From assembly GCF_036195325.1 (NCBI RefSeq), contig NZ_CP108101.1, positions 124,001 to 188,000 of the forward strand: 64,000 nt of DNA. The letters run 5' to 3'. The stretch comes from Streptomyces sp. NBC_00234. Its GTDB lineage: Bacteria; Actinomycetota; Actinomycetes; Streptomycetales; Streptomycetaceae. The notes below the pieces were generated by a model. It had not been told where the DNA came from and did no database searches. It worked only from the letters and a program-made list of their open reading frames with translations. This document shows positions 43,967 to 51,448 of the stretch, one piece after another (within the stretch, counting starts at the first letter, position 1; each line of letters opens with the position of its first letter). The position numbers were made by a program, and so were the translations under genes.

Positions 43967-44971
43967 TCACCGTCCGTCGCGCAGCTGAAGCAGGTACGTC
44001 GCAGTCAGCGCAACGGCACGGTCCGCGTCGTGCGACAGCTCTACGAGGGCCCGTGACGCCCTCGTCCCCGGGATGCCCGCAAGCGCCTGGGTCAGCCGTC
44101 CGCGGGCAGGCGCTTCAGCAGGGTCGGAGGCGAGGCACTCGACGAGCCCGGACGCGATCCGATCCGCCGTCGCCGTGTCGCTCGCCAGCACGCTCAGCGC
44201 ATCGGCTGCGTCGGTGTCGTTCCGTCCCTCCACGATCATGTCGACGAGCATCGGAACCGCCTCGGTCACACCACGTGTCCCGAGCGCCAAGGCCGCGTAC
44301 CCGCGGACCACGACGTCGGGGTTGGCGAGGGCATCCCGAAGCTGCGCGGTGGCCTCACCACCGGGCATCTCGGCGAGGGACTTAACGGCACGTTCCCGTA
44401 CCGCCGCCACCGGTGAGCCGAGGCCCTCCGCCAGCAGTGCCGGGACGCCGTCATCCGATCGCGCCAGCGCCCATCGAAGGGCCCCGGCGACGTTCGGATC
44501 CGTCTCGCTCAGTGCCGCCTCGACCAGGGCCTCCACCGGCACCTGAACCTCGTCGACCGAGGAAAGGGCCGCGCGCTGGCGCGTGTCGGCGCTCTTCGAC
44601 CCCAGCGCCTGGAGGAGCGCAACGACCTGGAGGACTTCCTCCCAGCCGGCCGGGTCTGCGGCATCGATCCGGCGCAGCCGCGTGAGCAACTCGTTCTCCG
44701 CAGCGATGCGTTCGCTTGTCTGACGGATGAGGTCGCCGACGAGCGCCGAGGGCACGAAGCCGGGATCGTCGAGCGCGCGCCCGATCTCACGCAGCGACAG
44801 ACCCAGCGACCGCAGGCTCTCGATATGGAAGATCCGCCGGATGTCCTGCCCGGAATACTCCCGATAGCCGGAGCCCGTACGCCCCGAAGGACGCACCAGA
44901 CCGAGCGACTCGTAATGCCGGAGCATGCGGGCACTGACCCCGGACCGTCGCGCCACCTCACCGATCAACAC
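43967..44971 (-). CDS. MerR-family regulator with C-terminal HEAT repeats
   Basis: A 334-residue fusion. Residues 1-75 are a MerR winged helix (MLIGEVARRSGVSARMLRHY, GYREYSGQDIRRIFHIESLR), followed by the usual dimerisation helix. From about 150 on are HEAT/PBS-lyase-like helical repeats (LSETDPNVAGALRWALARSD, SPVAAVRERAVKSLAEM, NPDVVVRGYAALALGT, DDADR...ATYLLQL). Typical MerR proteins end in a ligand-binding domain; a HEAT solenoid is uncommon and suggests protein-protein input. The GTG at 44971 lies three bases after the upstream HEAT gene's stop, and AGGAGG spans that gene's last codons. Confidence 0.85.
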   Translation of the reverse strand: MLIGEVARRSGVSARMLRHYESLGLVRPSGRTGSGYREYSGQDIRRIFHIESLRSLGLSLREIGRALDDPGFVPSALVGDLIRQTSERIAAENELLTRLRRIDAADPAGWEEVLQVVALLQALGSKSADTRQRAALSSVDEVQVPVEALVEAALSETDPNVAGALRWALARSDDGVPALLAEGLGSPVAAVRERAVKSLAEMPGGEATAQLRDALANPDVVVRGYAALALGTRGVTEAVPMLVDMIVEGRNDTDAADALSVLASDTATADRIASGLVECLASDPAEAPARGRLTQALAGIPGTRASRALVELSHDADRAVALTATYLLQLRDGR

Positions 44972-44974
44972 GCT

Positions 44975-45646
44975 CTATCGTCCCTCCTGGCCGGACCCTC
45001 CGAGGGCCACGACGCGCTTCGCCTCCTCGATCGCGTACTCGAATCCGGTGTCCGGGTCGCGCAGCAGCCGTTCCGTGGCAAGCGCATGCGCACGCGCGAT
45101 CGGGTCAGGGGCCGCCGCGGCGGCAAGCAGAGCCGGCTCGATCACGTCACCCAGCGCGACCAGGGCCCGGCTGAGACTCAGCTGCGTCTCCCGCCCACCG
45201 CGTCCGAGCTGCGTCGCCAACACCATGGCCAACGCGGACTCCTCGCCTTCCGGTACGAGCACGACCGCGGCCCGCCAGGCGCTCCGCGCCACCTCGTCGT
45301 CGGCGTCGACCAGAACCGTCCGCGTGATGGCCGGCCACGCCTGCGGGTCCCCGATCTTGGACAGCGTGTGCAGCGCCTGGCTCCGTGCCTGCGCGCGCTT
45401 CGAGTGGACTTCGCGGAGCAGCTCGGGAAGGGTCATGGACACCGGGTGGCGGGTGAGCGCCCAGGTCAGCATGTCGCGGACGAAGAACTCGGGCTCGACC
45501 GCGCATCGCTCGACGAGCTTGTCCACGAAGCGCGGGTCGGGCGCCGTGCCGACCGCCAGAGCAGCCCGCAGCCGCACGTGTGAACGGTCGTCCTCCAACC
45601 CGTGGAGCGCTCGCGTCACATCCGTGTCCTGTCTCGTGACCATCAT
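44975..45646 (-). CDS. HEAT-repeat protein
   Basis: A 223-residue solenoid of HEAT-type helix pairs: LEDDRSHVRLRAALAVGTAP, HSKRAQARSQALHTLSKIGD, VDADDEVARSAWRAAVVLVP and the closing LLRDPDTGFEYAIEEAKRVV. No enzymatic motif, signal or membrane span. AGGAGG 8 bases before the ATG at 45646 sets the start. It is the first gene of an operon with the MerR-HEAT regulator; the shared repeats suggest the two proteins interact or that one arose by duplication. The operon's promoter bears a MerR-type operator at 45676. Confidence 0.8.
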   Translation of the reverse strand: MMVTRQDTDVTRALHGLEDDRSHVRLRAALAVGTAPDPRFVDKLVERCAVEPEFFVRDMLTWALTRHPVSMTLPELLREVHSKRAQARSQALHTLSKIGDPQAWPAITRTVLVDADDEVARSAWRAAVVLVPEGEESALAMVLATQLGRGGRETQLSLSRALVALGDVIEPALLAAAAAPDPIARAHALATERLLRDPDTGFEYAIEEAKRVVALGGSGQEGR

Positions 45647-45675
45647 CGAGACCACCTCCTCGGCAAGGAGTGAAG

Positions 45676-45696
45676 ACCCTGTCACCGTGTCAAGGT
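45676..45696 (-). promoter_or_regulatory. MerR-type operator/promoter of the HEAT operon
   Basis: On the minus strand ACCTTGACACGGTGACAGGGT is a near-palindrome with arms ACCyTGwCAC and GTGACAGGGT, preceded by TTGACC. With the MerR gene at the end of the operon, this is the expected place for autoregulation. The -35-like TTGACC overlaps the left arm and a -10-like TTCACT follows about 19 bases on, the long spacer expected of MerR promoters. Confidence 0.65.
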
Positions 45697-45919
45697 CAAA
45701 CAGGTGGCTTCGCGAGGGGGTCCCAAGATTCTGTCGTCGGTGACGCTGCGCGGTGATCCACGGTTGGGTCCGCGAGCGGTGCAACGCTGCATCGACCGCC
45801 CGAAGCACCGGCGAGGTATCGCCACCCGCTACGAAAGGACCGCGACCCTCTACCTGGCCGGACTCCACATCGCGAGCATCTTCCTCTGGTCTGCCCGGTG
45901 GACCAGAAAAAACCCCGGC

Positions 45920-46435
45920 TTACTCGCTCTCCAGCGCCGTGCGCACAGCCTTGGAGTCAGCGCTCTTGGTCTCGTCGAGGTTGACCGCCTGATCGACGAG
46001 CCAGGTGCCGTGTTCGTCAGGAACGAGCCGCAGCGCGACGTGAACGGTCATGGCGAGCCGCTTGGAGTCCACCGTCATCCCCAGGCCGATTCCCGCCGGG
46101 TGCGGACCGAAGGCCGAGACCTCGACCGCCTCACCGGTGCGTACCCGCGCGTCCCGGTTGTCACCGGGTTTGGGCGCCGCAGTAGCTTCGACACACTCGG
46201 CGATGGAGTCCATTCCCCAACTCCGCCGCAGGCGTTCGGTCCGGGCCTCGCAGGCAGCCTCCCAATCATGGTCCAATTGAGCCTGCTGATAGGTCCGAGC
46301 GGCCTTGATAGCAGCCGGTGCACGCTCCTTGCTCCCACCGTCGCTCGCAGTGCCGTCGGACCCGCCGCAACCCGCCAGCGGCAAGGTCACCGCCATCACG
46401 AGCACCCCAGCAGCACATCGCACCCGAGCAGCCAC
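45920..46435 (-). CDS. Secreted lipoprotein, function unknown
   Basis: A 171-residue precursor with a 20-residue hydrophobic signal and lipobox LAGCG. The mature part has a helical stretch (KAARTYQQAQLDHDWEAACE) and a beta region (LRLVPDEHGTWLVDQAVNLD) resembling NTF2-like or DUF4878-type extracytoplasmic domains, but I cannot name the family. It is not part of the HEAT operon: about 270 bp and the MerR operator lie between them. Confidence 0.65.
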   Translation of the reverse strand: MAARVRCAAGVLVMAVTLPLAGCGGSDGTASDGGSKERAPAAIKAARTYQQAQLDHDWEAACEARTERLRRSWGMDSIAECVEATAAPKPGDNRDARVRTGEAVEVSAFGPHPAGIGLGMTVDSKRLAMTVHVALRLVPDEHGTWLVDQAVNLDETKSADSKAVRTALESE

Positions 46436-46681
46436 GGCCTGTCCCCCTCACCTCTTGTCGGCCCTTCCAGAACCGGTAGGGGGGATTACAGCACAGGATC
46501 AAAGGCCGGTGATCCAAACGATTCTTCTTAGGCGCCCTGGCCGGGCAAGTCCCTTCCCGCCAGGTCGACTTCGCCGGTTTATGCTCGCATTCGAGTCGCT
46601 CTGCGGGTTGAATACGCAGAGCTTCGCGCGAAGGAAGCACCACGAGCAGACCAACGTGGCATCCACCCCAGAAGAGGCGGA

Positions 46682-47137
46682 ATGACCGACAGTACGAAAC
46701 CTCTGATCGAGGCCATCGGCGGCCTTGATGCGCTCCGCCGCCTGAGCAACACCTTCTATGACGGCGTCCTGGCGGATCCGTTGCTCGCGCCCGTCTTCGC
46801 CAACTTCAGCCGCACCCATACCGAACACGTCGCCGTCTGGCTCGCCGAGGTATTCGGCGGCCCGACCCGGTTCACCGACGAACTCGGCGGCCACCAGGCT
46901 CTGCTGCGCGCCCACCTCGGCCTGTCGATCACCGAGGAGCAGCGCGTGCGCTGGATGGAGCTGATGACAGCTGCCGTCGAGAAGGAACTCCCGGACGACG
47001 AACTGCTGCGGAGCCGTGTCATCGAGTACTTCGACTGGGGCACCAAGATCGCCCGCGAGGTGTCAGCCGATCCGGTCGGCACCGATGTCGGTGACCCCGG
47101 GCCCACGCCTCGATGGGGCTGGAACGGACTGGCCTGA
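46682..47137 (+). CDS. Truncated hemoglobin (group II-like)
   Basis: A 151-residue globin of the 2-over-2 type: LSNTFYDGVLADPLLAPVF holds the distal B10 tyrosine and LLRAHLGLSITEEQRVRW the proximal histidine, followed by a typical H helix (MELMTAAVEKELPDDELLRS). TEHVAVWLAEVFGGP is the E-F region. Group II globins bind oxygen and nitric oxide and often aid detoxification. GAGG precedes the ATG. It stands alone on the plus strand. Confidence 0.85.
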   Translation: MTDSTKPLIEAIGGLDALRRLSNTFYDGVLADPLLAPVFANFSRTHTEHVAVWLAEVFGGPTRFTDELGGHQALLRAHLGLSITEEQRVRWMELMTAAVEKELPDDELLRSRVIEYFDWGTKIAREVSADPVGTDVGDPGPTPRWGWNGLA

Positions 47138-47530
47138 TTCTTTGCCCTCCGCTCTCCGGGTTGACCGAAGGTGCCGCCACCCCGGCCAACGCGGAGAGCG
47201 CACGCATGAACCTGGCCGGCCTTCCCGGCGCAACGGTCATGCCAGGGACGCGAAACGGCCCGCACCGGCGGCCCGCTGCGGATGGTCTTTGCCGACGGGC
47301 CCGGACGGTACGTCCGGGAAGGAGTTCGGTGAGGGGAGTGGCCGGGGCCGACGTAGCCGCCCCGGGCCGGTCGCCATCGGGCACGACGTCCACGGCGACG
47401 TCAGGCCGTGCGGGACCATGATCCACTCCTCCCTCACGCGGGCCCCGCCTGGGGTGACGCCGGCCATGCGACCGATTCTTGGTATGGACCTGACATTACA
47501 TCGCCGCTAGCGTGACCTCCGGCGCTTCGT
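47138..47530. other. Intergenic stretch before the secreted protease
   Basis: About 390 bp. It contains a hairpin with arms CCCGGACG (47300-47307) and CGTCCGGG (47311-47318), a possible terminator of the globin gene, and presumably the protease promoter at its right end. No gene was recognised. Confidence 0.45.
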
Positions 47531-47544
47531 TGAGAGCGCTCTCA
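47531..47544. promoter_or_regulatory. Perfect 14-bp palindrome before the S1 protease, LacI/CebR-like operator
   Basis: TGAGAGCGCTCTCA is a perfect palindrome 32 bp upstream of the GTG start. It has the same GAGCGCTC core as operators of LacI-family regulators such as CebR (TGGGAGCGCTCCCA). No LacI-family gene is in the window, so control would come from elsewhere. Confidence 0.5.
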
Positions 47545-47576
47545 GCGCGTTCGACCCCCCACCTCTGGAGGCCCTC

Positions 47577-48719
47577 GTGAACCGCACAACCCCCCTGCGC
47601 GCCGCCGCCGCGGCTCTGTTACTGACCGTCGGACTCGGCGGCGCCCAAGTCGGAGCCGCCCACGCCACCCCCACCGCTGCCCCGCCCACGGCCTCGGCCG
47701 GACTGGTCGAAGCCATGGGCAAGGACCTCGGACTGACCGCGCCGCAGGCGGCGGAGCGGCTCCGCGCCGAGAAGGCGGCCGCAGCCGTCGAGCGGGACGC
47801 CCGGCAGGCCGCGGGCGGCGCGTACGGCGGATCGTGGTTCGAACCGGCCACGGGACGGCTCGTCGTCGGCCTCACCGACCGCACCGAGCAGGCCGACGTG
47901 CGCGCCCTGGGCGCCGATACCCGGATCGTCCGCCACAGCGCCGTCGCGTTGGACCGTGCCAAGTCCCGGCTGGACGCGCTCTCCGCGCCCGCCGGCGTGG
48001 CCGGCTGGCACGTCGACCCCAAGGCCAACAGCGTCGTCGTCACGGTCGTGCGTACCGAGCGGAACACGCCCGCCGTTCGGTCCTTCGTCGAGAAGGCCCG
48101 CGGCAACGGACCCGTCACCGTCGCGGAAACCGCCTCGGCGCCCCGTACGTACGCGGCAGGCACCGTCGGCGGCGACCCGTACTACACCGGCAACGTCCGC
48201 TGTTCGATCGGCTTCTCGGTGCACGGCGGGTTCGTGACAGCCGGTCACTGCGGGCAGGCCGGGGCTGCGGTGCGTGGCTGGGACGGGTCCGCCATGGGCA
48301 CGTTCCAGGGCTCCTCGTTCCCCGACAACGACTACGCGTACGTGAGCATCCACAGCGGCTGGTGGACCGTACCGGTCGTCCTCGGCTGGGGCACGACCTC
48401 GGACCGGCTGGTACGCGGCTCCGCCGAGGCCCCCGTCGGCGCCTCGATCTGCCGCTCGGGCTCCACGACGCACTGGCACTGCGGCACCGTCCTGGCCAAG
48501 AACGAGACCGTCAACTACAGCCAGGGCGCCGTCCACCAGATGACGAAGACCAGCGTCTGCGCGGAGGGTGGTGACTCCGGTGGTGCGTTCATCAGCGGTG
48601 ACCAGGCCCAGGGCGTCACCTCCGGCGGCTGGGGCAACTGCTCCTCCGGCGGCGAGACGTGGTTCCAGCCGATCAACGAGATCCTCGGCAGGTACGGCCT
48701 GACCCTCCACACGGCCTGA
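47577..48719 (+). CDS. Secreted S1-family serine protease (streptogrisin/alpha-lytic type)
   Basis: A 380-residue preproprotein: signal peptide (about 1-30), an alpha-lytic-type prodomain (about 35-195, with FEPATGRLVVGLTDRTEQAD and VAGWHVDPKANSVVVTVV) and the mature chymotrypsin fold beginning near TVGGDPYYTG. The triad is complete: His in VTAGHCGQAG, Asp in FPDNDYAYV, Ser in GGDSGGAFISG. Paired cysteines (VRCSIGF/GHCG, ICRSGS/WHCG, SVCAEG/GNCSS) match disulfides. The protein is exported and self-processes. GGAGG is 5 bases before the GTG at 47577. Upstream is a perfect palindrome, and a hairpin follows the stop. Confidence 0.9.
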   Translation: MNRTTPLRAAAAALLLTVGLGGAQVGAAHATPTAAPPTASAGLVEAMGKDLGLTAPQAAERLRAEKAAAAVERDARQAAGGAYGGSWFEPATGRLVVGLTDRTEQADVRALGADTRIVRHSAVALDRAKSRLDALSAPAGVAGWHVDPKANSVVVTVVRTERNTPAVRSFVEKARGNGPVTVAETASAPRTYAAGTVGGDPYYTGNVRCSIGFSVHGGFVTAGHCGQAGAAVRGWDGSAMGTFQGSSFPDNDYAYVSIHSGWWTVPVVLGWGTTSDRLVRGSAEAPVGASICRSGSTTHWHCGTVLAKNETVNYSQGAVHQMTKTSVCAEGGDSGGAFISGDQAQGVTSGGWGNCSSGGETWFQPINEILGRYGLTLHTA

Positions 48720-48726
48720 CCGATGA

Positions 48727-48761
48727 CCGGTGCACGGTCGCAGACCACGGCCGTGCACCGG
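48727..48761 (+). terminator. Terminator hairpin after the S1 protease
   Basis: CCGGTGCACGG (48727-48737) and CCGTGCACCGG (48751-48761) form a perfect 11-bp stem with a 13-base loop, 8 bases after the TGA of the protease gene. There is no U tract. Confidence 0.7.
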
Positions 48762-48820
48762 GTGGACGACCCGCCGTCGCCGCCGCCACGCGCCACGTAC
48801 CAGGGCATCGCCAGACCGAT

Positions 48821-50014
48821 TCACCGGCCGACGCGGCTGGGCTCGACTGCGTAGTCGGGCAGGGACACCGTGCTGCTGACCCTCTCCCCCAGCCTGAGCA
48901 TTCCGTTCAGGAACAACGGACGGGACAACACGGTGTTGCGGAACCGTATGCCGGCGGCCGTGGCGGGCGCGAGGAACTTCCCGGTGCGGTCGCCGCCCGC
49001 CTGGCACCCCCTGGCGTAATTCCGGAGCCTGCTCTCGTACCGGGCGAAGGCCACCCGGTGGTCGCCCTGGGCCCGCGCGAGTTCGCCGGCCAGCACGTAG
49101 GCGGCGACGACTGCGGTTCCCGTACCCATGCCACCGATCGTGGCGCCACAGGCGGCGTCGCCGACGAGGCACACGCGCCCGGCGGACCAAGTACCCACGT
49201 CCGCCCGGCTGATCGAGTCGAAGTACAGGTCGGGGGCCTGGGGCAGCGTCCCGAGCAGTCGGGGCACCTCCCAGCCGAGGCCGGAGAACGCGTTGCCGAT
49301 CAGGCACTTCTGCTGTTCGACGTCGTGACGGTCGTACGACAGCTCGGACGCGGCGAAGACGACGAACGCCCCTGCCTGCGCCGGGTTCCGATGGTCGGCA
49401 CCGACGGACACGAACCGCCCCGGAGCGTTGTGGCCGATCGAGCCCTCTCCCAGGCCGAAGTCGTTGGTCAGCTGCCAGGTGGCGGCGTAGTAGCCGAGGT
49501 GACTCACATAGTCCTCCTCCGGGCCGAAGGCGAGACGACGGACGTTGGAGTGGAGCCCGTCCGCGCCGATGACCAGGTCGAAGTCGCGCGAGGCTCCGTG
49601 TCGGAAGTCGACCCGCACGCCGGAGGAGCTCTCGGTGAGGCCGGTGATCGAGTCGCCGAAGATGTACTCGGTGCGCGGGAGGCTGTGTTCGTACAGCACA
49701 TGCGCCAGATCACCGCGGAGCACCTCGATGTCACCGCCGGTGAACTCGGCCGGCAGGTGCAGCAGCGTGCGGCCGAGTTCGTCGACGAAGCGCACCGGGC
49801 TGCCGCCGGTCCGCATACGGCGCAGTTCGGGAATCAGACCCATGCGCTCCAACACGGTCAGGTGTGTTTCACCTCGGAAGTCGACGGCCTGACCGCCCTG
49901 GCGCAGGGCCGGGGCCAGTTCGACGACAGCGGGCTCGAAGCCGTGGCGTCCCAGCCAGTAGGCCAGTGCGGGGCCGGCGACACTCGCGCCGGAGATGAGG
50001 ACTTTCCTGTTCAT
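48821..50014 (-). CDS. FAD-dependent monooxygenase (PHBH/TetX-like)
   Basis: A 397-residue flavin monooxygenase: N-terminal VLISGASVAGPALAYWLGRH binds FAD, DLVIGADGLHSNVRRLAFG is the DG motif, and VCLVGDAACGATIGG the second FAD site. It resembles aromatic-ring and TetX-type hydroxylases that use NAD(P)H. The substrate is unknown; whether it modifies antibiotics cannot be said from sequence alone. It is divergent from a TetR gene, with a 29-bp inverted repeat between them. Confidence 0.85.
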   Translation of the reverse strand: MNRKVLISGASVAGPALAYWLGRHGFEPAVVELAPALRQGGQAVDFRGETHLTVLERMGLIPELRRMRTGGSPVRFVDELGRTLLHLPAEFTGGDIEVLRGDLAHVLYEHSLPRTEYIFGDSITGLTESSSGVRVDFRHGASRDFDLVIGADGLHSNVRRLAFGPEEDYVSHLGYYAATWQLTNDFGLGEGSIGHNAPGRFVSVGADHRNPAQAGAFVVFAASELSYDRHDVEQQKCLIGNAFSGLGWEVPRLLGTLPQAPDLYFDSISRADVGTWSAGRVCLVGDAACGATIGGMGTGTAVVAAYVLAGELARAQGDHRVAFARYESRLRNYARGCQAGGDRTGKFLAPATAAGIRFRNTVLSRPLFLNGMLRLGERVSSTVSLPDYAVEPSRVGR

Positions 50015-50053
50015 GGGCTCCCCCTTCTAAAACTGCGTCCGACGGACACTAAT

Positions 50054-50082
50054 AATTACTGTGTACCTTAGACACAGTAATT
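50054..50082. promoter_or_regulatory. 29-bp inverted-repeat operator of the TetR/monooxygenase pair
   Basis: Arms AATTACTGTGT (50054-50064) and ACACAGTAATT (50072-50082) match perfectly around a 7-base centre. It lies between the divergent starts at 50014 and 50114, where a TetR protein normally binds to repress both. Confidence 0.7.
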
Positions 50083-50113
50083 TCGGCAAGGCAAGGCAGG
50101 AAGGACGGCAGAG

Positions 50114-50830
50114 ATGGGTGGCGAGCACGCCGAGGTGGTGCGATTGCTGTGGGGGCCGCACCCCAAGCCGGCGCGGGGCCCACGGCCGAAACTCGACCTG
50201 GACCGCATCGCGCGGGCCGGGACCGAGATCGCCGACTCGGAGGGGCTGGCCGAGGTGTCCATGCAGCGCGTCGCCGCCCAACTGGGCGTGACCAAGATGG
50301 CGCTGTACCGGTACGTGCCGGGCAAGGCGGAACTGGTCGCCCTGATGGTGGACGCCGCGATCGGCCCCTACCCGGCAGCGAAGGCGCGGCTCGGTGGATG
50401 GCGAGAGCAGCTGGAGGAATGGGCCCGCCAGCTACTCACGGTCTTTCGCCGGCACCCCTGGACGCTGGACGCCATCATCGGGCCACGGATCCCGGGGCCT
50501 GGAGAGCTGTCCTGGGTGGAGCACGCCATCTCGGCCCTGGACGGCACGGGGCTGAACGGTGCCGAGCGGATGGACGCGGCCGTCCTGATGGTCGGGCACG
50601 TACGCAGCATCAGCCAGCAAGCCCGCGCAGCGGGCCCCGCAGCCAACCCCGAGGCTCACCTCGGCGCCGTCCTCGGCGATCTGATGCAGACGCACAGCGA
50701 GCGATTCCCCGCGCTCACCGAGGCCCTCGCGTCAGCAGCCCAGGCCGAGGGACAGGATCAGGCATGGGAGTTCGGTCTGCAACGCATCCTTGACGGCCTG
50801 GCCGCCCTCATCGACCAGCGCGCACGATAA
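50114..50830 (+). CDS. TetR-family regulator
   Basis: A 238-residue TetR protein with the HTH unusually displaced by about 25 residues (DRIARAGTEIADSEGLAEVS, MQRVAAQLGVTKMALYRYVP), and a C-terminal domain with LEEWARQLLTVFRRHPWTLD like the TetR_C subgroup that controls drug-efflux or monooxygenase genes. It very likely represses the divergent FAD monooxygenase through the inverted repeat at 50054. The ATG at 50114 has GGAAGGA upstream. Confidence 0.85.
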   Translation: MGGEHAEVVRLLWGPHPKPARGPRPKLDLDRIARAGTEIADSEGLAEVSMQRVAAQLGVTKMALYRYVPGKAELVALMVDAAIGPYPAAKARLGGWREQLEEWARQLLTVFRRHPWTLDAIIGPRIPGPGELSWVEHAISALDGTGLNGAERMDAAVLMVGHVRSISQQARAAGPAANPEAHLGAVLGDLMQTHSERFPALTEALASAAQAEGQDQAWEFGLQRILDGLAALIDQRAR

Positions 50831-50961
50831 CCCCGGGCTGGATCGCTCCCGGCTCTTCCTGCCCGCCGCCGCACGGCGACAGCAGGCGTCACTCCTGGAC
50901 CCGTATCAGTGAGGCAGTCGCGGCGGGTTCATCTGCGGAAGTCAGGAAGTTCGGGCGACGA

Positions 50962-50988
50962 TGTCGAGAACCCGTAGCGGGCTCCGTC
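50962..50988 (+). promoter_or_regulatory. ECF42-type promoter before the DGPF-sigma operon
   Basis: TGTCGA (50962-50967) is followed after 17 bases by CGTC (50985-50988). The reported ECF42 consensus is TGTCGA in the -35 region and CGA/TC at -10. The site lies 53 bases before the DGPF gene's start, fitting autoregulation by the sigma factor encoded second in the operon. Confidence 0.65.
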
Positions 50989-51040
50989 CCCGTAGTGAAC
51001 GCGACCACAAGGGGTCGCATCAGTACCGAGGAGAAGCACC

Positions 51041-51448
51041 ATGGCCAAGTACTTGCTGCTCAAGCACTATCGCGGCGCCCCGGCCGCGGTCAACGACGTA
51101 CCCATGGACCGGTGGACGCCGCAGGAGATCTCGGCACATGTGCAGTACATGAACGACTTTGCGGCCCGGCTGGAGGAGACCGGTGAGTTCGTCGACAGTC
51201 AGGCGCTCACCCCTCTGGGGACCTTCGTCCGCTACGACGGCGAGGGGCGCCCGCCGGTCACCGACGGCCCGTTCGCCGAGACAAAGGACCTCATCGCCGG
51301 CTGGATGGTGATCGACGTCGACAGCTACGAGCGCGCCATCGAGCTGGCCGGGGAACTGTCGGCCGCACCCGGGGCGGGCGGGGAGCCGATCCATGAATGG
51401 CTCGAAGTGCGCCCGTTCCTGACCTCGTCGCCCACCATCACGGAGTGA
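51041..51448 (+). CDS. DGPF/YCII-domain protein
   Basis: A 135-residue YCII-family protein: YLLLKHYRGAPA, MNDFAARLEETGEFVDSQAL and the signature DGPFAETKDLIAGWMVID. DGPF proteins accompany ECF42 sigma factors and are thought to sense or be part of a response pathway, though their chemistry is unknown. Its stop overlaps the sigma gene's start by GTGA. AGGAG precedes the ATG at 51041, and the ECF42-type promoter lies upstream. Confidence 0.9.
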   Translation: MAKYLLLKHYRGAPAAVNDVPMDRWTPQEISAHVQYMNDFAARLEETGEFVDSQALTPLGTFVRYDGEGRPPVTDGPFAETKDLIAGWMVIDVDSYERAIELAGELSAAPGAGGEPIHEWLEVRPFLTSSPTITE

